A stretch of 64,000 nucleotides of DNA from Apirhabdus apintestini (GTDB taxonomy: Bacteria > Pseudomonadota > Gammaproteobacteria > Enterobacterales > Enterobacteriaceae): NCBI GenBank assembly GCA_033977085.1, contig CP138906.1, forward strand, positions 1,674,001-1,738,000. The letters are read 5' to 3'. Shown piece after piece: positions 1-10,689 of this stretch (positions are counted from its first letter, which is position 1; every line of letters starts with the position of its first letter). Below the pieces are notes generated by a model. That model saw only the letters and a program-made list of their open reading frames with translations. It had not been told where the DNA came from and ran no database searches. Position numbers and translations under genes: made by a program.

Positions 1-208
1 GCTAACGCAGTCTGACAAATCGGGCATATCTTCCAGCCATTAAAAGGCTAAACCCTTTATGTATGGCCGACGCGTCAATTTTCCGTAGCGCTGCACCATG
101 ATATTAGATTGATTGTCATGTGTTAGGGGAGCGCGGCGCAAGGGTATATAAGAGGGCGTTTACATTTATTGCGCCAACCGCCGGCGCAAACGCGTTCTGC
201 TGCGGCTT

Positions 209-232
209 GGGAGCGGCAGATGTACCGCTCCC
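209..232 (-). terminator. hairpin just downstream of malY
   Basis: An 8-bp perfect inverted repeat (GGGAGCGG, 8-nt loop, CCGCTCCC) begins six bases past the malY stop codon. Its position suggests the end of the malXY transcript. There is no clear U-tract on either strand, so it may be a weak or Rho-assisted terminator. The first 200 bases of the window hold no gene I recognise. Confidence 0.45.
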
Positions 233-237
233 GATAA

Positions 238-1420
238 TTATGCGCCGGCGCGTAGGGTATGAATCCCGGCGATAAGCCTGCACACGCCATCTTCCAGTTT
301 ACTGCGCGGGCAGCCTGCATTCAGGCGCACGAAGCCGCTGCCTTCAGGGCCGTAGGTATATCCGGGCATTATCGCCACTTTTTGCTCTGCTATCAGGATG
401 GTCTGGAGTTGATGCTCATCCAGTTTCAGAGGGCGTAAATCAAGCCATGCCAGATAGGTTGCCGCAGGCGGCTGCCACCTCGAGCTCAGGAAATTCAGTA
501 TTTAATGTTTCGGCGACCCAGCGCAGATTCTCTTCCAGATAACCACGCAATGCATCCAGCCAGGGCGCTCCATGACGATAAGCGGCAATATGGGCGACCA
601 GCGCAAGCACCGCCGGAGATGATAATCCGTCGCGTCCTTTTAATGCATTGAGGTAATTCGCTCGCTCATCATCGCTGCTTATCATCCCGTAGGCTCCGGT
701 CAGCGCCGGAATATTGAAGCTTTTAGACCCGGAAGTGAATAGCGCCCAGTCGCCTCGACCCACTTGGGTCCAGGGAATATGCTGGCGGCCGTTCCATACC
801 ATATCCATATGAATTTCATCGCTAATGACCCGAACACCGTGCCGTTCGCAAAGCTGCGCCATAGTATCCAGCTCTTCGCGGGTCCAGACTTTCCCCGTTG
901 GATTATGCGGGCTGCAAAGCAGTAAAATCCGACAGCGCGGGCGGGATAGCAGAGTTTCAAGATTATCCATATCGCACAGCCATTCGTCGCCCCTCAGATA
1001 TAACGGGGCGCTCAGCGCGTTGCGATCATTTCCGGCAATGGCCTTATAGAATGCATCGTAGGCAGGGGTATGAATAACGATTTCGTCTCCCGGCTCGCTC
1101 CACTGACGAATAAGCTGTGAAATCATATAGATAACGGAGGGGCCATAGACCAGCGTTTGTTCATTGATGTCGGTGGCGAATCGTTCACGATACCAGTGGG
1201 CTATTGCGCCGGTGAATTCAGGATTTTGCCAGCGGCTATATCCGAGCACGCCGTGCTGCAAACGTTGCTGGATCGCGGTGAGTATGCACGGCGCGGTAGG
1301 AAAATCCATATCGGAGATAGTAAATGGCAGTAAATCGGCGGCGCCAAAGCGATCGGCGACATAATCCCACTGCGTACACCAGGTGCCGTGTCGGTCTGTG
1401 GTTTTAGAAAAGTCAAACAT
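238..1420 (-). pseudogene. malY: MalY, PLP-dependent cystathionine beta-lyase / maltose-regulon modulator (frameshifted)
   Basis: Fold-type I aminotransferase-like C-S lyase. In E. coli MalY has beta-cystathionase activity and also dampens the activator MalT. The start at 1420 gives the family's N-terminus MFDFSK. The PLP-lysine region SGSKSFNIPALTG is visible, as is the C-terminal stretch LNAGCPRSKLEDGV. The frame breaks near 463-480, and the last ~75 codons (TYLAWLDLRP onward) continue in another frame to a stop at 238-240. It lies 58 bp behind malX in the same direction, so the two are probably co-transcribed from the MalI-controlled promoter. The flanking protein is well conserved, so an indel artefact is as likely as real inactivation. 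Confidence 0.9.
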
Positions 1421-1478
1421 ATAACCTCGCAATACCTCCCCTGCGTTGCCGCAGGGAGAAATAAATCAGGCCTCAACG

Positions 1479-3055
1479 CTATTCATGAGCTCGAGCCATT
1501 TCATCTTTAACGGACTGAACCTGAGGGCCAATCACAACCTGGAGATTGTGCTGGTTAAGCTGCACTACGCCGATTGCCCGTAGAGCCTTCAGCGCCGCGC
1601 TGTCTACTTTATCCATTTCTTTAACCGACAGACGCAGTCGGGTGATGCAGTTGTCCAGATTGGTGATGTTTTCCGCGCCGCCCAGTGCATCCAGCATTGC
1701 CGGCACATTATAGCCAGACTTACCGGTGGGAGCCGCGTTTACCTGTGCAGCCGCGGCAGGTTCGATATCACGTCCCGGCGTTTTCAGGTTGAAGCGTAAA
1801 ATAGCGAAGCGGAACAGTGCGTAGTAGACCACGAACCAGATTACGGCCACTACCGGCACCATATACCATTTGGTTGACAGGCCATGCAGGATGCCAAAGA
1901 CCACGAAGTCGATAATATTGCCATCGGTATTCCCGATTGTGACACCCAGCACCGCCATCATGGTAAACCCAAGGCCAGTTAAGATCGCATGCAGGACATA
2001 GAGAACCGGAGCAACGAACAGGAATAAAAATTCCAGGGGTTCTGTCGTGCCGCCGACCACGCAGGCTATCACACCGGAGATAAGCAGCCCTTTGACTTTA
2101 TGACGATTTTCAGGTCGTGCACAGTGGTACATGGCTAACGCAGCGCCGGGCAGGCCGCCGAGAAAGGACGGCATTTTACCCTGAGAAAGAAAACGCGTGG
2201 CGCTCTCGGAAAATCCGTGGGTTGTCGGGCAGCTTAACTGTGCCTGGAAGATGGTCAGCGCGCCGCTGACGCTATGACCACAGACGTCCAGCGTACCGCC
2301 TGCGTCGGTAAAACGAATCAGGGCAACTAAAATATGATGCAGCCCAAACGGCAGTAACAGGCGCTCACCGGTGCCGAAAATCATAGGGCCGAAATCGCCA
2401 GCGCCGTTAATCATATGCCCGAGCATGGCGATGCCTTTGGCGAAGGTTGGCCAAATTAGCGGAATAATCAGCCCAACAACGCCCAGTACCAGGGTAGTAA
2501 TGATGGGAACAAACCGCGTGCCGCCAAAAAATGCCAGCGCATCCGGCAGTCGTACCGCATGAAAGCGCTCGTGCAGTAAAAGACCACAATACCGACGATA
2601 ACCGCGCCGAGGATGCCGGTATCAATCGACTGGATCCCCAAAATAAATTGAATATTATTGGCTTTTAAAATTGCGGCATCAGTGGTGGGCAGAATCCCTT
2701 TCGCCGTTAACCAAAAATTGATCGCGAGATTCATTACCGCGTAGCCAACGAATCCGGCAAATGCTGCAACGCCTTTATTTTCTCGCGCCAGTCCTAATGG
2801 AATGGCAATACAGAACATCACGGGCAGAAAGCTAAACGCAAAGGAACCTATCTTGCTCATCCACGTAAAGAGTAACTGCAGCGGGGTGTTATCGAGGAAC
2901 GGCAGCAGTGTAATTACATCATGGCTGCTTAGCGAACTGCCGATGCCAAGTATAATGCCGCAGAAAGACAGCAGCGCGACCGGCAGCATGAACGTTTTTC
3001 CCAGGCTCTGGAAAAATTCCCAGAGGGTGATTTTTTGCGGTGAATTTGTCGCCAT
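1479..3055 (-). pseudogene. malX: MalX, PTS glucose/maltose-type EIICB component (frameshifted)
   Basis: Membrane sugar permease of the phosphotransferase system. The N-terminal EIIC part has many hydrophobic segments and is followed by a C-terminal EIIB domain with the phosphocysteine motif NCITRLRL. The start at 3055 (MATNSPQKITLWEFF) follows an AGGGAG ribosome site. One break near 2578 fits a T run one base short. Downstream the frame resumes with LLHERFHAVRLPDALAFFGG. Restoring one base gives 525 residues, against 530 in E. coli. It is divergent from malI, with MalI operators between them. Confidence 0.92.
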
Positions 3056-3108
3056 ACACGACTCCCTGATGGTTCGAAAAGAGGTTTCCGATAAATTATG
3101 GCGCCGAG

Positions 3109-3124
3109 GATAAAACGTTTTACC
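3109..3124. promoter_or_regulatory. MalI operator in front of malX
   Basis: GATAAAACGTTTTACC is an almost perfect copy of the 16-bp palindrome at 3188-3203. It lies about 55 bp upstream of the malX start, where the E. coli MalI repressor binds its target promoter. The last half-site has one mismatch to the perfect palindrome. Confidence 0.8.
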
Positions 3125-3187
3125 TAGTTTTATTGCGTACTCAGTCACAGATTTAAAGCTATATGGCAGGCTTAATAGCGCCTAATA

Positions 3188-3203
3188 GATAAAACGTTTT
3201 ATC
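3188..3203. promoter_or_regulatory. MalI operator in front of malI (autoregulation)
   Basis: GATAAAACGTTTTATC is a perfect 16-bp palindrome with the central CG typical of LacI/GalR operators. It ends 25 bp before the malI start codon. The same sequence is the known MalI operator of E. coli, so malI is expected to repress itself as well as malXY. Confidence 0.88.
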
Positions 3204-3228
3204 TCTCACAAAATGCGAGTTCGGACAG

Positions 3229-4260
3229 ATGGCGTCAAGCAGGCGAATTACGATTAACGACGTGGCGGAAGCAGCGGGAGTTTCTGTTAGCACTGTCTCG
3301 CTGGTACTTAGCGGCAAGGGGCGGATCTCCAGCGCCACCGGGCAGCGAGTAAACGATGCGGTTGCCCGACTGGGGTTTGTGCGTAACCATCAGGCCGCCG
3401 CCCTGCGCGGCGGACAAAGCGGTGCAATTGGCCTGATTGTTCGCGATTTAAGCCATCCGTTCTACGCCGATTTGGCGGCAGGACTCAGTGAGGCGCTGGA
3501 GCAACAGGGGCGCATGCTGTTTCTGACCCAAAGCGGCAGCGGTGGTCAGTACCGCCAGCGCTGTTTCGATAGCCTGCTGGCTCAGGGCGTTGATGGTATC
3601 GTTATCGCCGGAGGCGGTGATGACGGCGGCCTGCTGCGCGCGCAGGCAGAACAACATCAAATACCGCTTATCTTTGCTTCTCGCGCGGCCTATCCGGATG
3701 AAACAGAAGCAGTGCGGCCGGATAATATGCAGGCGGCGCGTTTACTCACCGAACATCTTATTTCACGCGGACATCAGCGCATTGCCTGGCTTGGTGGGCG
3801 AAGCGCGTCGCTTACGCGCGCCGAAAGGCTAGGCGGATTTTGCGCAACACTGATGCAGTACGGGCTGCCATTTCATAGTGAATGGGTTTTAGAATGCGAA
3901 GCAACGCAGCGCGACGCTGCACGCCAGGTTGTGGCGCTGTTGCGGCATAATCCCACCATTACCGCAATTATTTGTCACGACAGTATCGCTGCGACGGGGG
4001 CATGGTTTGGGCTACTGCGCGCAGGGCGCTATAGCGGCGAAGGCGGAATGGAGAGCTATTTTGACAGTCAGATAGCGCTTGCGGCGTTTGCCGGCGTGCC
4101 TGAAGCGGCTTTAGATGATATTCCAGTAACCTGGGCGACGGCGCCAGCGCGCGATATTGGCCGCAGTGCGGCTGCGCATATTTTACAGTGGGGTAATGAT
4201 AGAGCTAAAACGCCGGGATGCCATACGGTCCCGGCGCGTTTAGTACTGCATCAGGGATAG
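3229..4260 (+). CDS. malI: MalI, LacI-family transcriptional repressor of malXY
   Basis: Intact 343-residue LacI/GalR-type repressor (E. coli MalI has 342). The N-terminal helix-turn-helix (about residues 6-28: ITINDVAEAAGVSVSTVS) and the hinge region NHQAAALRGG are followed by a periplasmic-binding-protein-like effector domain. It is transcribed away from malX, with one operator in front of each gene. Its inducer is not known with certainty from the sequence. This is one of the minority of genes here with no frameshift. Confidence 0.95.
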   Translation: MASSRRITINDVAEAAGVSVSTVSLVLSGKGRISSATGQRVNDAVARLGFVRNHQAAALRGGQSGAIGLIVRDLSHPFYADLAAGLSEALEQQGRMLFLTQSGSGGQYRQRCFDSLLAQGVDGIVIAGGGDDGGLLRAQAEQHQIPLIFASRAAYPDETEAVRPDNMQAARLLTEHLISRGHQRIAWLGGRSASLTRAERLGGFCATLMQYGLPFHSEWVLECEATQRDAARQVVALLRHNPTITAIICHDSIAATGAWFGLLRAGRYSGEGGMESYFDSQIALAAFAGVPEAALDDIPVTWATAPARDIGRSAAAHILQWGNDRAKTPGCHTVPARLVLHQG

Positions 4261-4290
4261 CGCTCCCGATGCATTAAGTTTGCATATCCA

Positions 4291-5826
4291 TTAACGCAGG
4301 GGCAGGACAGGCGTTGGGGTTTCAGGGGTATTGGCTTCCGGCGCGAGCTGCGGTCCCGGTGCCAGGTTTAGGCCAAACATGCCGAGGAAATCGCTCAGCG
4401 TCATAGCCTGCCCGTTGAGCGTGACGTTGCCATCCGCATAGTGCAACGTGCTACCGATAGTCTCATTCTCTGTAGTGGTCAGGCGGAACATTTGCCCCAT
4501 GGCTGCAACGCCCTGTACCTGCTGAGACGCCAGTTTACTGGCCTGATCGCCCTGATAACCTTCCAGTTTTGCGACGCTGGTCATCAGTTCGGTCGCCATC
4601 GGCATGGGAATAGACAGTTTGCCATCAATGGTATTAACGACATTTGCAAAGCTGTCCTGCGGGGTTTGCGGCTGTTGCTGCTGCGGCGCTTTTAAGCCCA
4701 CCGTCAGATTTAACGCGCTTTCGCCTTTATCGTTCTTCCAGCTAAGTGGCTCAATAGTAATCACCGGGTTGCCCTTCAATAGTACCGGCAGGTTATCGCG
4801 CAGGATTGCCATCGCTTTTTCCTGTTGAGCCTGAGGATCCTCTGCGAGTTTCGGATCCGCCATCAGGACACCAACCTGCGCATTGTAACGCTGGGTGAAC
4901 TGATGCAGGGCGTCGCCGTCAAGGTGAGACACCTTAAGGGTCATTTTTCCCTGGCCGAGATTTTGATTTTGCAGATGCAGCGCATCTAGCGTGTAATCAA
5001 GCTGGGCGTTAAGATGTTTGCCGTCGCTATCGGGGGTAGTATGGCCGCCGATAGTAAGCCCTTTCAGCAACGCGATTTCTTTGCCTTCCAGTGCGATAGT
5101 TAGCTTTTCCAGCGCAATTTTCTGCTCGCCCACGCGCTCTTTAAATTTGGAAACAGTGGTATTGCCTTCACTTTTCAGGCCACTAAATGCAAGCTGAACC
5201 TGCTGCCCATACTCATTTTTCGTTGTGAACTGACCGCTGCCGGTTTCGCCGCTCACTTTAACAGCGTCCGCGTCGCTATCCACGTGCGTAGAAATAGTGG
5301 CTCCGCTGAAAGTAAGTTTATTGTCGCCCTGCGCCCAGTTGATAGGGCGGAGCGCGATATCCGATGCATTAGCGTCGCTATAGCCCACGCGGGTTTCTGC
5401 ATCAAGGAAGGAACGTCCGCCGCTCATTTCGAACAGCTTTTTACTGGTGTCATTATTATGCAGCTGCGTATGAATCGAGGCCATCGCGGGCACCAGGTTC
5501 GCTTTCTTAAGCTGAGCAAACGGGAAGGGGCCGTGATCGACATTTTCATCCAAAACTACGCTTTGCCCGGGTTTCAGCCAGCTATTTTTTGCGACAGGAT
5601 CGGGCGTGATGACAAGCTGCAATTGACTTGAAAAAACGCCCCGGTGATAGTTTTCGTAAGCCAGCTTTAACCCCGCTGCGGGAGCTAATTGCTGCATTTG
5701 TTGGTTCGCTTCGGTTACGGCCTGCGAGATGTGTTGCTCTAACTGTTTGCCGGTATACCAGGCACCGGCGCTCCATACTACGCCCAGCGCCACAATAACC
5801 CCAACGGCCACCAGAGATTTTTTCAT
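4291..5826 (-). CDS. ydgA: YdgA family protein (DUF945), envelope-associated
   Basis: Intact 511-residue protein of the YdgA/DUF945 family (about 500 residues in E. coli). It starts with a signal-anchor: MKKSLVAVGVIVALG and a hydrophobic stretch to about residue 23. The family motif YHRGVFSSQLQL lies near residue 60. The start at 5826 follows an AGGGAA site and was chosen over an in-frame upstream ATG at 5877. The molecular function is not established. It is adjacent to manA, as in E. coli, and converges on malI. Confidence 0.9.
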   Translation of the reverse strand: MKKSLVAVGVIVALGVVWSAGAWYTGKQLEQHISQAVTEANQQMQQLAPAAGLKLAYENYHRGVFSSQLQLVITPDPVAKNSWLKPGQSVVLDENVDHGPFPFAQLKKANLVPAMASIHTQLHNNDTSKKLFEMSGGRSFLDAETRVGYSDANASDIALRPINWAQGDNKLTFSGATISTHVDSDADAVKVSGETGSGQFTTKNEYGQQVQLAFSGLKSEGNTTVSKFKERVGEQKIALEKLTIALEGKEIALLKGLTIGGHTTPDSDGKHLNAQLDYTLDALHLQNQNLGQGKMTLKVSHLDGDALHQFTQRYNAQVGVLMADPKLAEDPQAQQEKAMAILRDNLPVLLKGNPVITIEPLSWKNDKGESALNLTVGLKAPQQQQPQTPQDSFANVVNTIDGKLSIPMPMATELMTSVAKLEGYQGDQASKLASQQVQGVAAMGQMFRLTTTENETIGSTLHYADGNVTLNGQAMTLSDFLGMFGLNLAPGPQLAPEANTPETPTPVLPLR

Positions 5827-5967
5827 AACAGATTCCCTATTGAACCAGGCGCAAGGCCTGGTGAAAAATTTCAACATATGCCCGGTATTAGCTTAGCAAT
5901 GCTGTTCCTAAAATGCGGTATTGCGCGATAAATTCACGCCAGCGTTTTTACTTATCGATGCGCTGAT

Positions 5968-7142
5968 TTAGCGCAGCAGGTTATATACGCGGGCGAGGCG
6001 ACCTTTCCCGCTAACATTTACCGGCGATTCACTGGCGGCGATAAACGCTGATTCCCCGCGGCAAGCTGTACGCGATTTTGCCCGCGCGCGATAGTCACTT
6101 CGCCCTCTATACAGAACAATATTGCGGCGCTCTGCTGCGACAGCGCCGTTTCTTGAGCGTTTAAATCGTGCAGTGAAAATGCAAAATCGTCTACTGGAAT
6201 GGGGAAGTCCAGTTCCGATCCGCGCCGCTCTGGCCGGGTAAGTAAGGTGCCGGCTTCCCGTGGCGTGAATTTTACATTCGCAACCAGTTCTGGAATATCG
6301 ATATATTTAGGCGTCAAACCTGCGCGCAGCACGTTATCTGAGTTCGCCATCACCTCCAGCGCCACGCCCTGCAGATAAGCATGCGGTGTTTCAGCAAACA
6401 GAAACATGGCTTCCCTGGCGCTAGCCTTACCACGTTTAGCAGTAGTGGAGAGAACAGGCCGCTGTCCTCGGGATAAAATTGTGCAATCGTGCGGATAGTG
6501 TCCCGGGTTCGCCGCTTTCGCGCTCAAGCGCCGCGTAAAGAACGCCCAGCGCGCGGTGTTTTTCATCGCCCTGCATATTCAGAAGTTCGGCAAACAGGGT
6601 ACGCAGGCTTTCGGTATCAGGATGAGCAAGATAGCTTGCAATGGCCGGGTGGGCGCCAGCAACGCGCTGCAATAACGACACGCTATCTGAAAAAGTCCGA
6701 AACGCATTCATCGCCAGAAACGGCGTTAGGGCGAAAACCAGTTCCGGCTTGTGATTGGGATCTTTGTAGTTGCGCTGCGGCGCGTCGAGGGAATACCGGC
6801 GGCGTTTTCCCGCGCAAAGCCCGCTTCAGACGCCGTTTTATTTGGATGAACCTGAATTGAGAGCGGCTGATCGGCACAAAGGACTTTAAATAGAAAAGGT
6901 AATTCGCCAAAGCGCTCGGCAACGGCGCCTCCCAGTAGAGTGCGGGGATCGGCGTCAATGATATCGCGCAGTGCGCGGGTCTCGCCGTTGGGGAGCTTAA
7001 TTCTGGAGCTACTTTTGGGATGTGCGCCCATCCAAAGCTCGGCCATAGGTTGCCCCTGTGGATTCGCGATGCCGTAAAGCTCGGTTAGCGCCGTTTTACT
7101 GCCCCAGCCGTAATGCTGAACGTTATTGATCAATTTCTGCAT
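5968..7142 (-). pseudogene. manA: ManA, mannose-6-phosphate isomerase (four frameshifts)
   Basis: Type I phosphomannose isomerase, which interconverts mannose-6-P and fructose-6-P using zinc. Conserved pieces are FGELPFLFKVLCADQPLSIQ near the N-terminus, the metal-site region NYKDPNHKPEL, and a C-terminal cupin part. The protein is spread over three frames with breaks near 6790, 6506, 6414 and 6055. Each is a run of C or G on the coding strand that needs exactly one more base (CCC to CCCC twice, GGG to GGGG, GGGG to GGGGG). Adding four bases gives 392 residues, against 391 in E. coli. Four identical-type slips in one core sugar gene argue for base-calling error over decay. Confidence 0.92.
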
Positions 7143-7491
7143 GATATATGCCCTGTGAAGATAAAATCGGTTTTTGGCGCCCTAATTATCAGGCGAAAAG
7201 TTATCAGGCGTATGGGTTACGTAAACTGAACCTGGACTCTGCGCGAATGGGTATACTATCCCCCGTTTGTGCCCGGTCCGCGTTCAGCTTATTGTTATTG
7301 CGCCTGCCCTAACACCCTCTTATTAAATCAATTATTTGCCATGAAGTAACCCTGAAGGATAAAAAGTCGTATTAGCCTCAGTTTTTGTTAAATAAATGTG
7401 TACCATATTGTGAATATCGTGCGTCAAAGGGCTGGGCGTGGCGTAAAAGACATCATAATTAACAAAAACTGATGCTGAAAGTGAGAACACA
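7143..7491. other. divergent manA-fumA promoter region
   Basis: 349 bp between two genes pointing away from each other. It is AT-rich towards fumA and must contain both promoters. I see no gene and no operator that I can assign with confidence. Confidence 0.5.
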
Positions 7492-9137
7492 ATGTCGAAT
7501 AAACCATTCTATTATCAGGTGCCGTTTCCGTTGAAGCAGGATGAGACGGATTATTACCGGCTTACCCGTGAGCATGTGTCCATATCAGAATTTGAAGGGC
7601 AGGAAATTCTCAAAATAGAGCCTGCAGGCCTTACGCGCCTGGCCCAACAGGCGTTTCACGACGCATCTTTTATGCTGCGCCCGGCGCATCAGCGCCAGGT
7701 CGCCGCCATTCTTGACGATCCGCAGGCCAGTGATAATGACCGCTACGTGGCTTTGCAATTCTTACGCAACTCTGACATTGCGGCCAAAGGCGTACTGCCA
7801 ACCTGCCAGGATACCGGTACGGCAATTATCGTTGGGAAAAAAGGGCAGCGCGTCTGGACCGGCGGTGGCGATGAAGCGGCGCTGTCGCGTGGAGTCTACA
7901 ACACCTTCATCGAAGATAATCTGCGCTATTCACAAAATGCCGCGTTAGATATGTATAGCGAAGTGAACACAGGTACAAATTTGCCGGCGCAAATTGATTT
8001 ATTTAGCGTCGACGGCGCGGAATACCATTTTTTATGTATCGCCAAAGGCGGCGGTTCAGCGAATAAAACTTACCTGTATCAGGAAACCCGCGCGTTACTG
8101 ACGCCCGGTAAGCTGAAAAATTATCTGGTCGATAAAATGCGCACCCTTGGGACGGCGGCTTGCCCGCCTTATCATATTGCTTTTGTGATTGGCGGTACGT
8201 CGGCTGAAATGAATTTGAAGACCGTCAAACTGGCATCAACAAAATATTATGACGGACTGCCGCAGGAAGGAAATGAACACGGGCAGGCATTTCGCGATAT
8301 CACGCTGGAGGCCGAATTGTTGGAAGAGGCGCGTAATTTAGGGCTGGGAGCGCAGTTTGGCGGTAAATATTTTGCCCATGACATTCGCGTGATACGCCTG
8401 CCGCGCCACGGTGCCTCTTGCCCCGTAGGGATGGGCGTTTCCTGCTCTGCTGACCGGAACATCAAAGCCAAAATTAACCGCGAGGGAATTTGGATTGAAC
8501 GACTGGAACACAATCCCGGGCAATACATCCCTGAGGCGCATCGGCTGGCAGGCGAAGGCGAAGCGGTACGCGTTGACCTCAATCGTCCCATGCCTGAGAT
8601 TTTGGCTCAGCTTTCACAGTATCCGGTATCGACGCGGTTATCTTTGAGCGGCACCATCATTGTGGCGCGGGATATCGCGCACGCGAAGTTAAAGAGCGGC
8701 TGGACAGCGGCGAACCCTTACCGCAGTACATGAAGGATCATCCGGTTTATTATGCCGGGCCAGCGAAAACCCCGGAAGGATACGCGTCCGGATCGCTGGG
8801 GCCAACCACCGCCGGGCGAATGGATTCATATGTGGATCTCCTTCAGGCCAACGGCGGCAGCATGATTATGCTGGCGAAGGGCAATCGTAGCCAGCAGGTG
8901 ACCGCAGCATGTAACAAACACGGAGGCTTTTATCTGGGCAGTATCGGCGGCCCGGCCGCGGTTTTGGCCCAGCAAAGTATTCGCAGCCTGGAGTGTATTG
9001 CCTATCCCGAACTGGGAATGGAAGCCATCTGGAAAATTGAGGTTGAAGATTTTCCCGCCTTTATTTTGATTGATGATAAAGGGAATGATTTCTTTCAGCA
9101 GATCCAGGCTTCCCAGTGCAATGGCTGCGCAAAATAA
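7492..9137 (+). pseudogene. fumA: FumA, class I [4Fe-4S] fumarate hydratase (one frameshift)
   Basis: Oxygen-sensitive TCA-cycle fumarase. Conserved class I blocks include VLPTCQDTGTAIIVGKKG, with the first cluster cysteine, and SCSADRNIKAKINR and KTPEGYASGSLGPTTAGRMD further on. The only break is at 8691-8693, where an A run (AAA) needs one more A to continue as LKERLDSGEPLPQYMKDHP. With it the length is 548 residues, identical to E. coli FumA. It is followed by a 22-nt hairpin and then fumC, the usual enteric arrangement. Confidence 0.95.
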
Positions 9138-9143
9138 GCGAAT

Positions 9144-9165
9144 ATGCCGCTCTCAGGAGCGGCAT
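9144..9165 (+). terminator. hairpin between fumA and fumC
   Basis: A 9-bp perfect stem (ATGCCGCTC, 4-nt loop, GAGCGGCAT) begins 7 nt after the fumA stop. No U-tract follows. It may attenuate or protect the fumA message while letting some transcription continue into fumC. Confidence 0.5.
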
Positions 9166-9291
9166 TCGGCCTGAACGACTTTCTCACTCGCTCCCTATTT
9201 TCCGCCAATAACGCACTAAGCAATAAACCGCTTTTATCAGCTTTTCCATACTCAGTTATCAATAATTAACCCTATTTACAGGAGTGGAAGC

Positions 9292-10689
9292 ATGAGCGTG
9301 AGCCGTACTGAAAAAGATTCGATGGGGCATATTGACGTACCCGCAGACCGGTTATGGGGGCGCAGACTCAGCGCTCGCTGGAACACTTTCGCATCTCCGG
9401 AGAAAAAATGCCGGCCGCATTGATCCACGCGCTGGCGCAGGTGAAGCGGGCGAGCGCGCAGGTAAATATGGCGCTTTCTCTACTGCCAGAGTTACAGGGT
9501 AACGCAATCATCCAGGCGGCAGATGAGGTGCTGGCAGGAAAACATGCGCAGGAGTTTCCGTTAGTAATATGGCAAACGGGTTCTGGCACGCAAAGTAATA
9601 TGAACATGAACGAAGTATTGGCAAACCGCGCCAGCGAACTTTTAGGCGGTGAACGGGGCGAAGCGCGGCGGGTACATCCAAACGACGATGTGAATAAAAG
9701 CCAGAGTTCTAATGACGTTTTTCCCACCGCGATGCACGTGGCGGCGGTGACGGCGCTGCGGGAGCAGCTTTTACCCGCGCTGGCGACGCTGACGCAAACG
9801 CTTAAAGCAAAATCTGACGCTTTTAGCGACATTGTTAAAATTGGACGCACGCATTTACAGGATGCGACGCCGCTGACGCTGGGGCAGGAAATCTCCGGTT
9901 GGGCGGCGATGCTTGAGCACAACCGCCGCCATATTGAATCCCAGTTGCCGCATTTGTATGAACTGGCGCTGGGAGGTACGGCGGTAGGCACCGGGCTGAA
10001 TGCGCCCGAGGGATATGCCGGGCAGGTAGCGCAGACGCTGGCAGCGCTGTGCGGATATCCTTTTATCACCGCTCCGAATAAATTTGAGGCGCTGGCCGGC
10101 TGCGATGCGCTGTTACAGGCGCATGGCGCCTTAAAAGGGCTGGCGGCATCGCTGATGAAAATCGCCAATGATGTGCGCTGGCTGGCTTCCGGCCCCCGCT
10201 GCGGGATTGGCGAACTTCTTATTCCGGAAAATGAGCCGGGGGCTCGATAATGCCCGGAAAGGTGAACCCAACCCAGTGCGAGGCGGTGACCATGCTTTGC
10301 TGCCAGGTGTTTGGCAATGATGTTGCGATTAATATTGGCGGGGCGTCCGGTAATTTTGAATTAAACGTATTTCGTCCAATGGTTATACATAATTTCCTCC
10401 AGAGCGTGCGCTTGCTGGCCGATGGAATGCGCAGCTTTAATGAGCACTGCGCTGAAGGTATTGAACCCAACCGCGATAAAATATCCCGGCTGGTAAATGA
10501 TTCACTGATGTTAGTGACCGCGCTTAATCCGCATATTGGCTACGATAAAGCGGCGCAAATTGCTAAAAAGCCCACAAAGAGGGGACTTCACTGCGTGAGG
10601 CAGCGCTGGCGTCGGGGCTGGTCAGCGGCGAGCAGTTCGATGACTGGGTGCGCCCGGAACGCATGACGGGAAAATTGGCTGGTCGCTAA
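9292..10689 (+). pseudogene. fumC: FumC, class II fumarate hydratase (three frameshifts)
   Basis: Oxygen-stable fumarase of the aspartase/fumarase superfamily. The start at 9292 (MSVSRTEKDSMG) follows AGGAGTGGA. Visible motifs are GSGTQSNMNMNEV, the catalytic TGSGTQ region, and the signature loop GSIMPGKVNP, which is itself split by a frameshift. Breaks lie at 9356-9360 (G run), 10238-10242 (G run) and 10570 (single G where GG is needed). Each needs one added base, giving 466 residues against 467 in E. coli. Its stop codon overlaps the convergent tus stop by four bases. Confidence 0.94.

Noticed and set aside
1..208. Possible start of add (adenosine deaminase) left of malY
   Set aside because: The minus-strand frame beginning at position 27 does not match the deaminase N-terminus, and too little sequence is available.
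9368..10168. 266-codon minus-strand frame opposite fumC
   Set aside because: It is antisense to a clear FumC protein, has low-complexity Ser/Ala/Cys composition and no ribosome site. It is a shadow of GC-rich codons.
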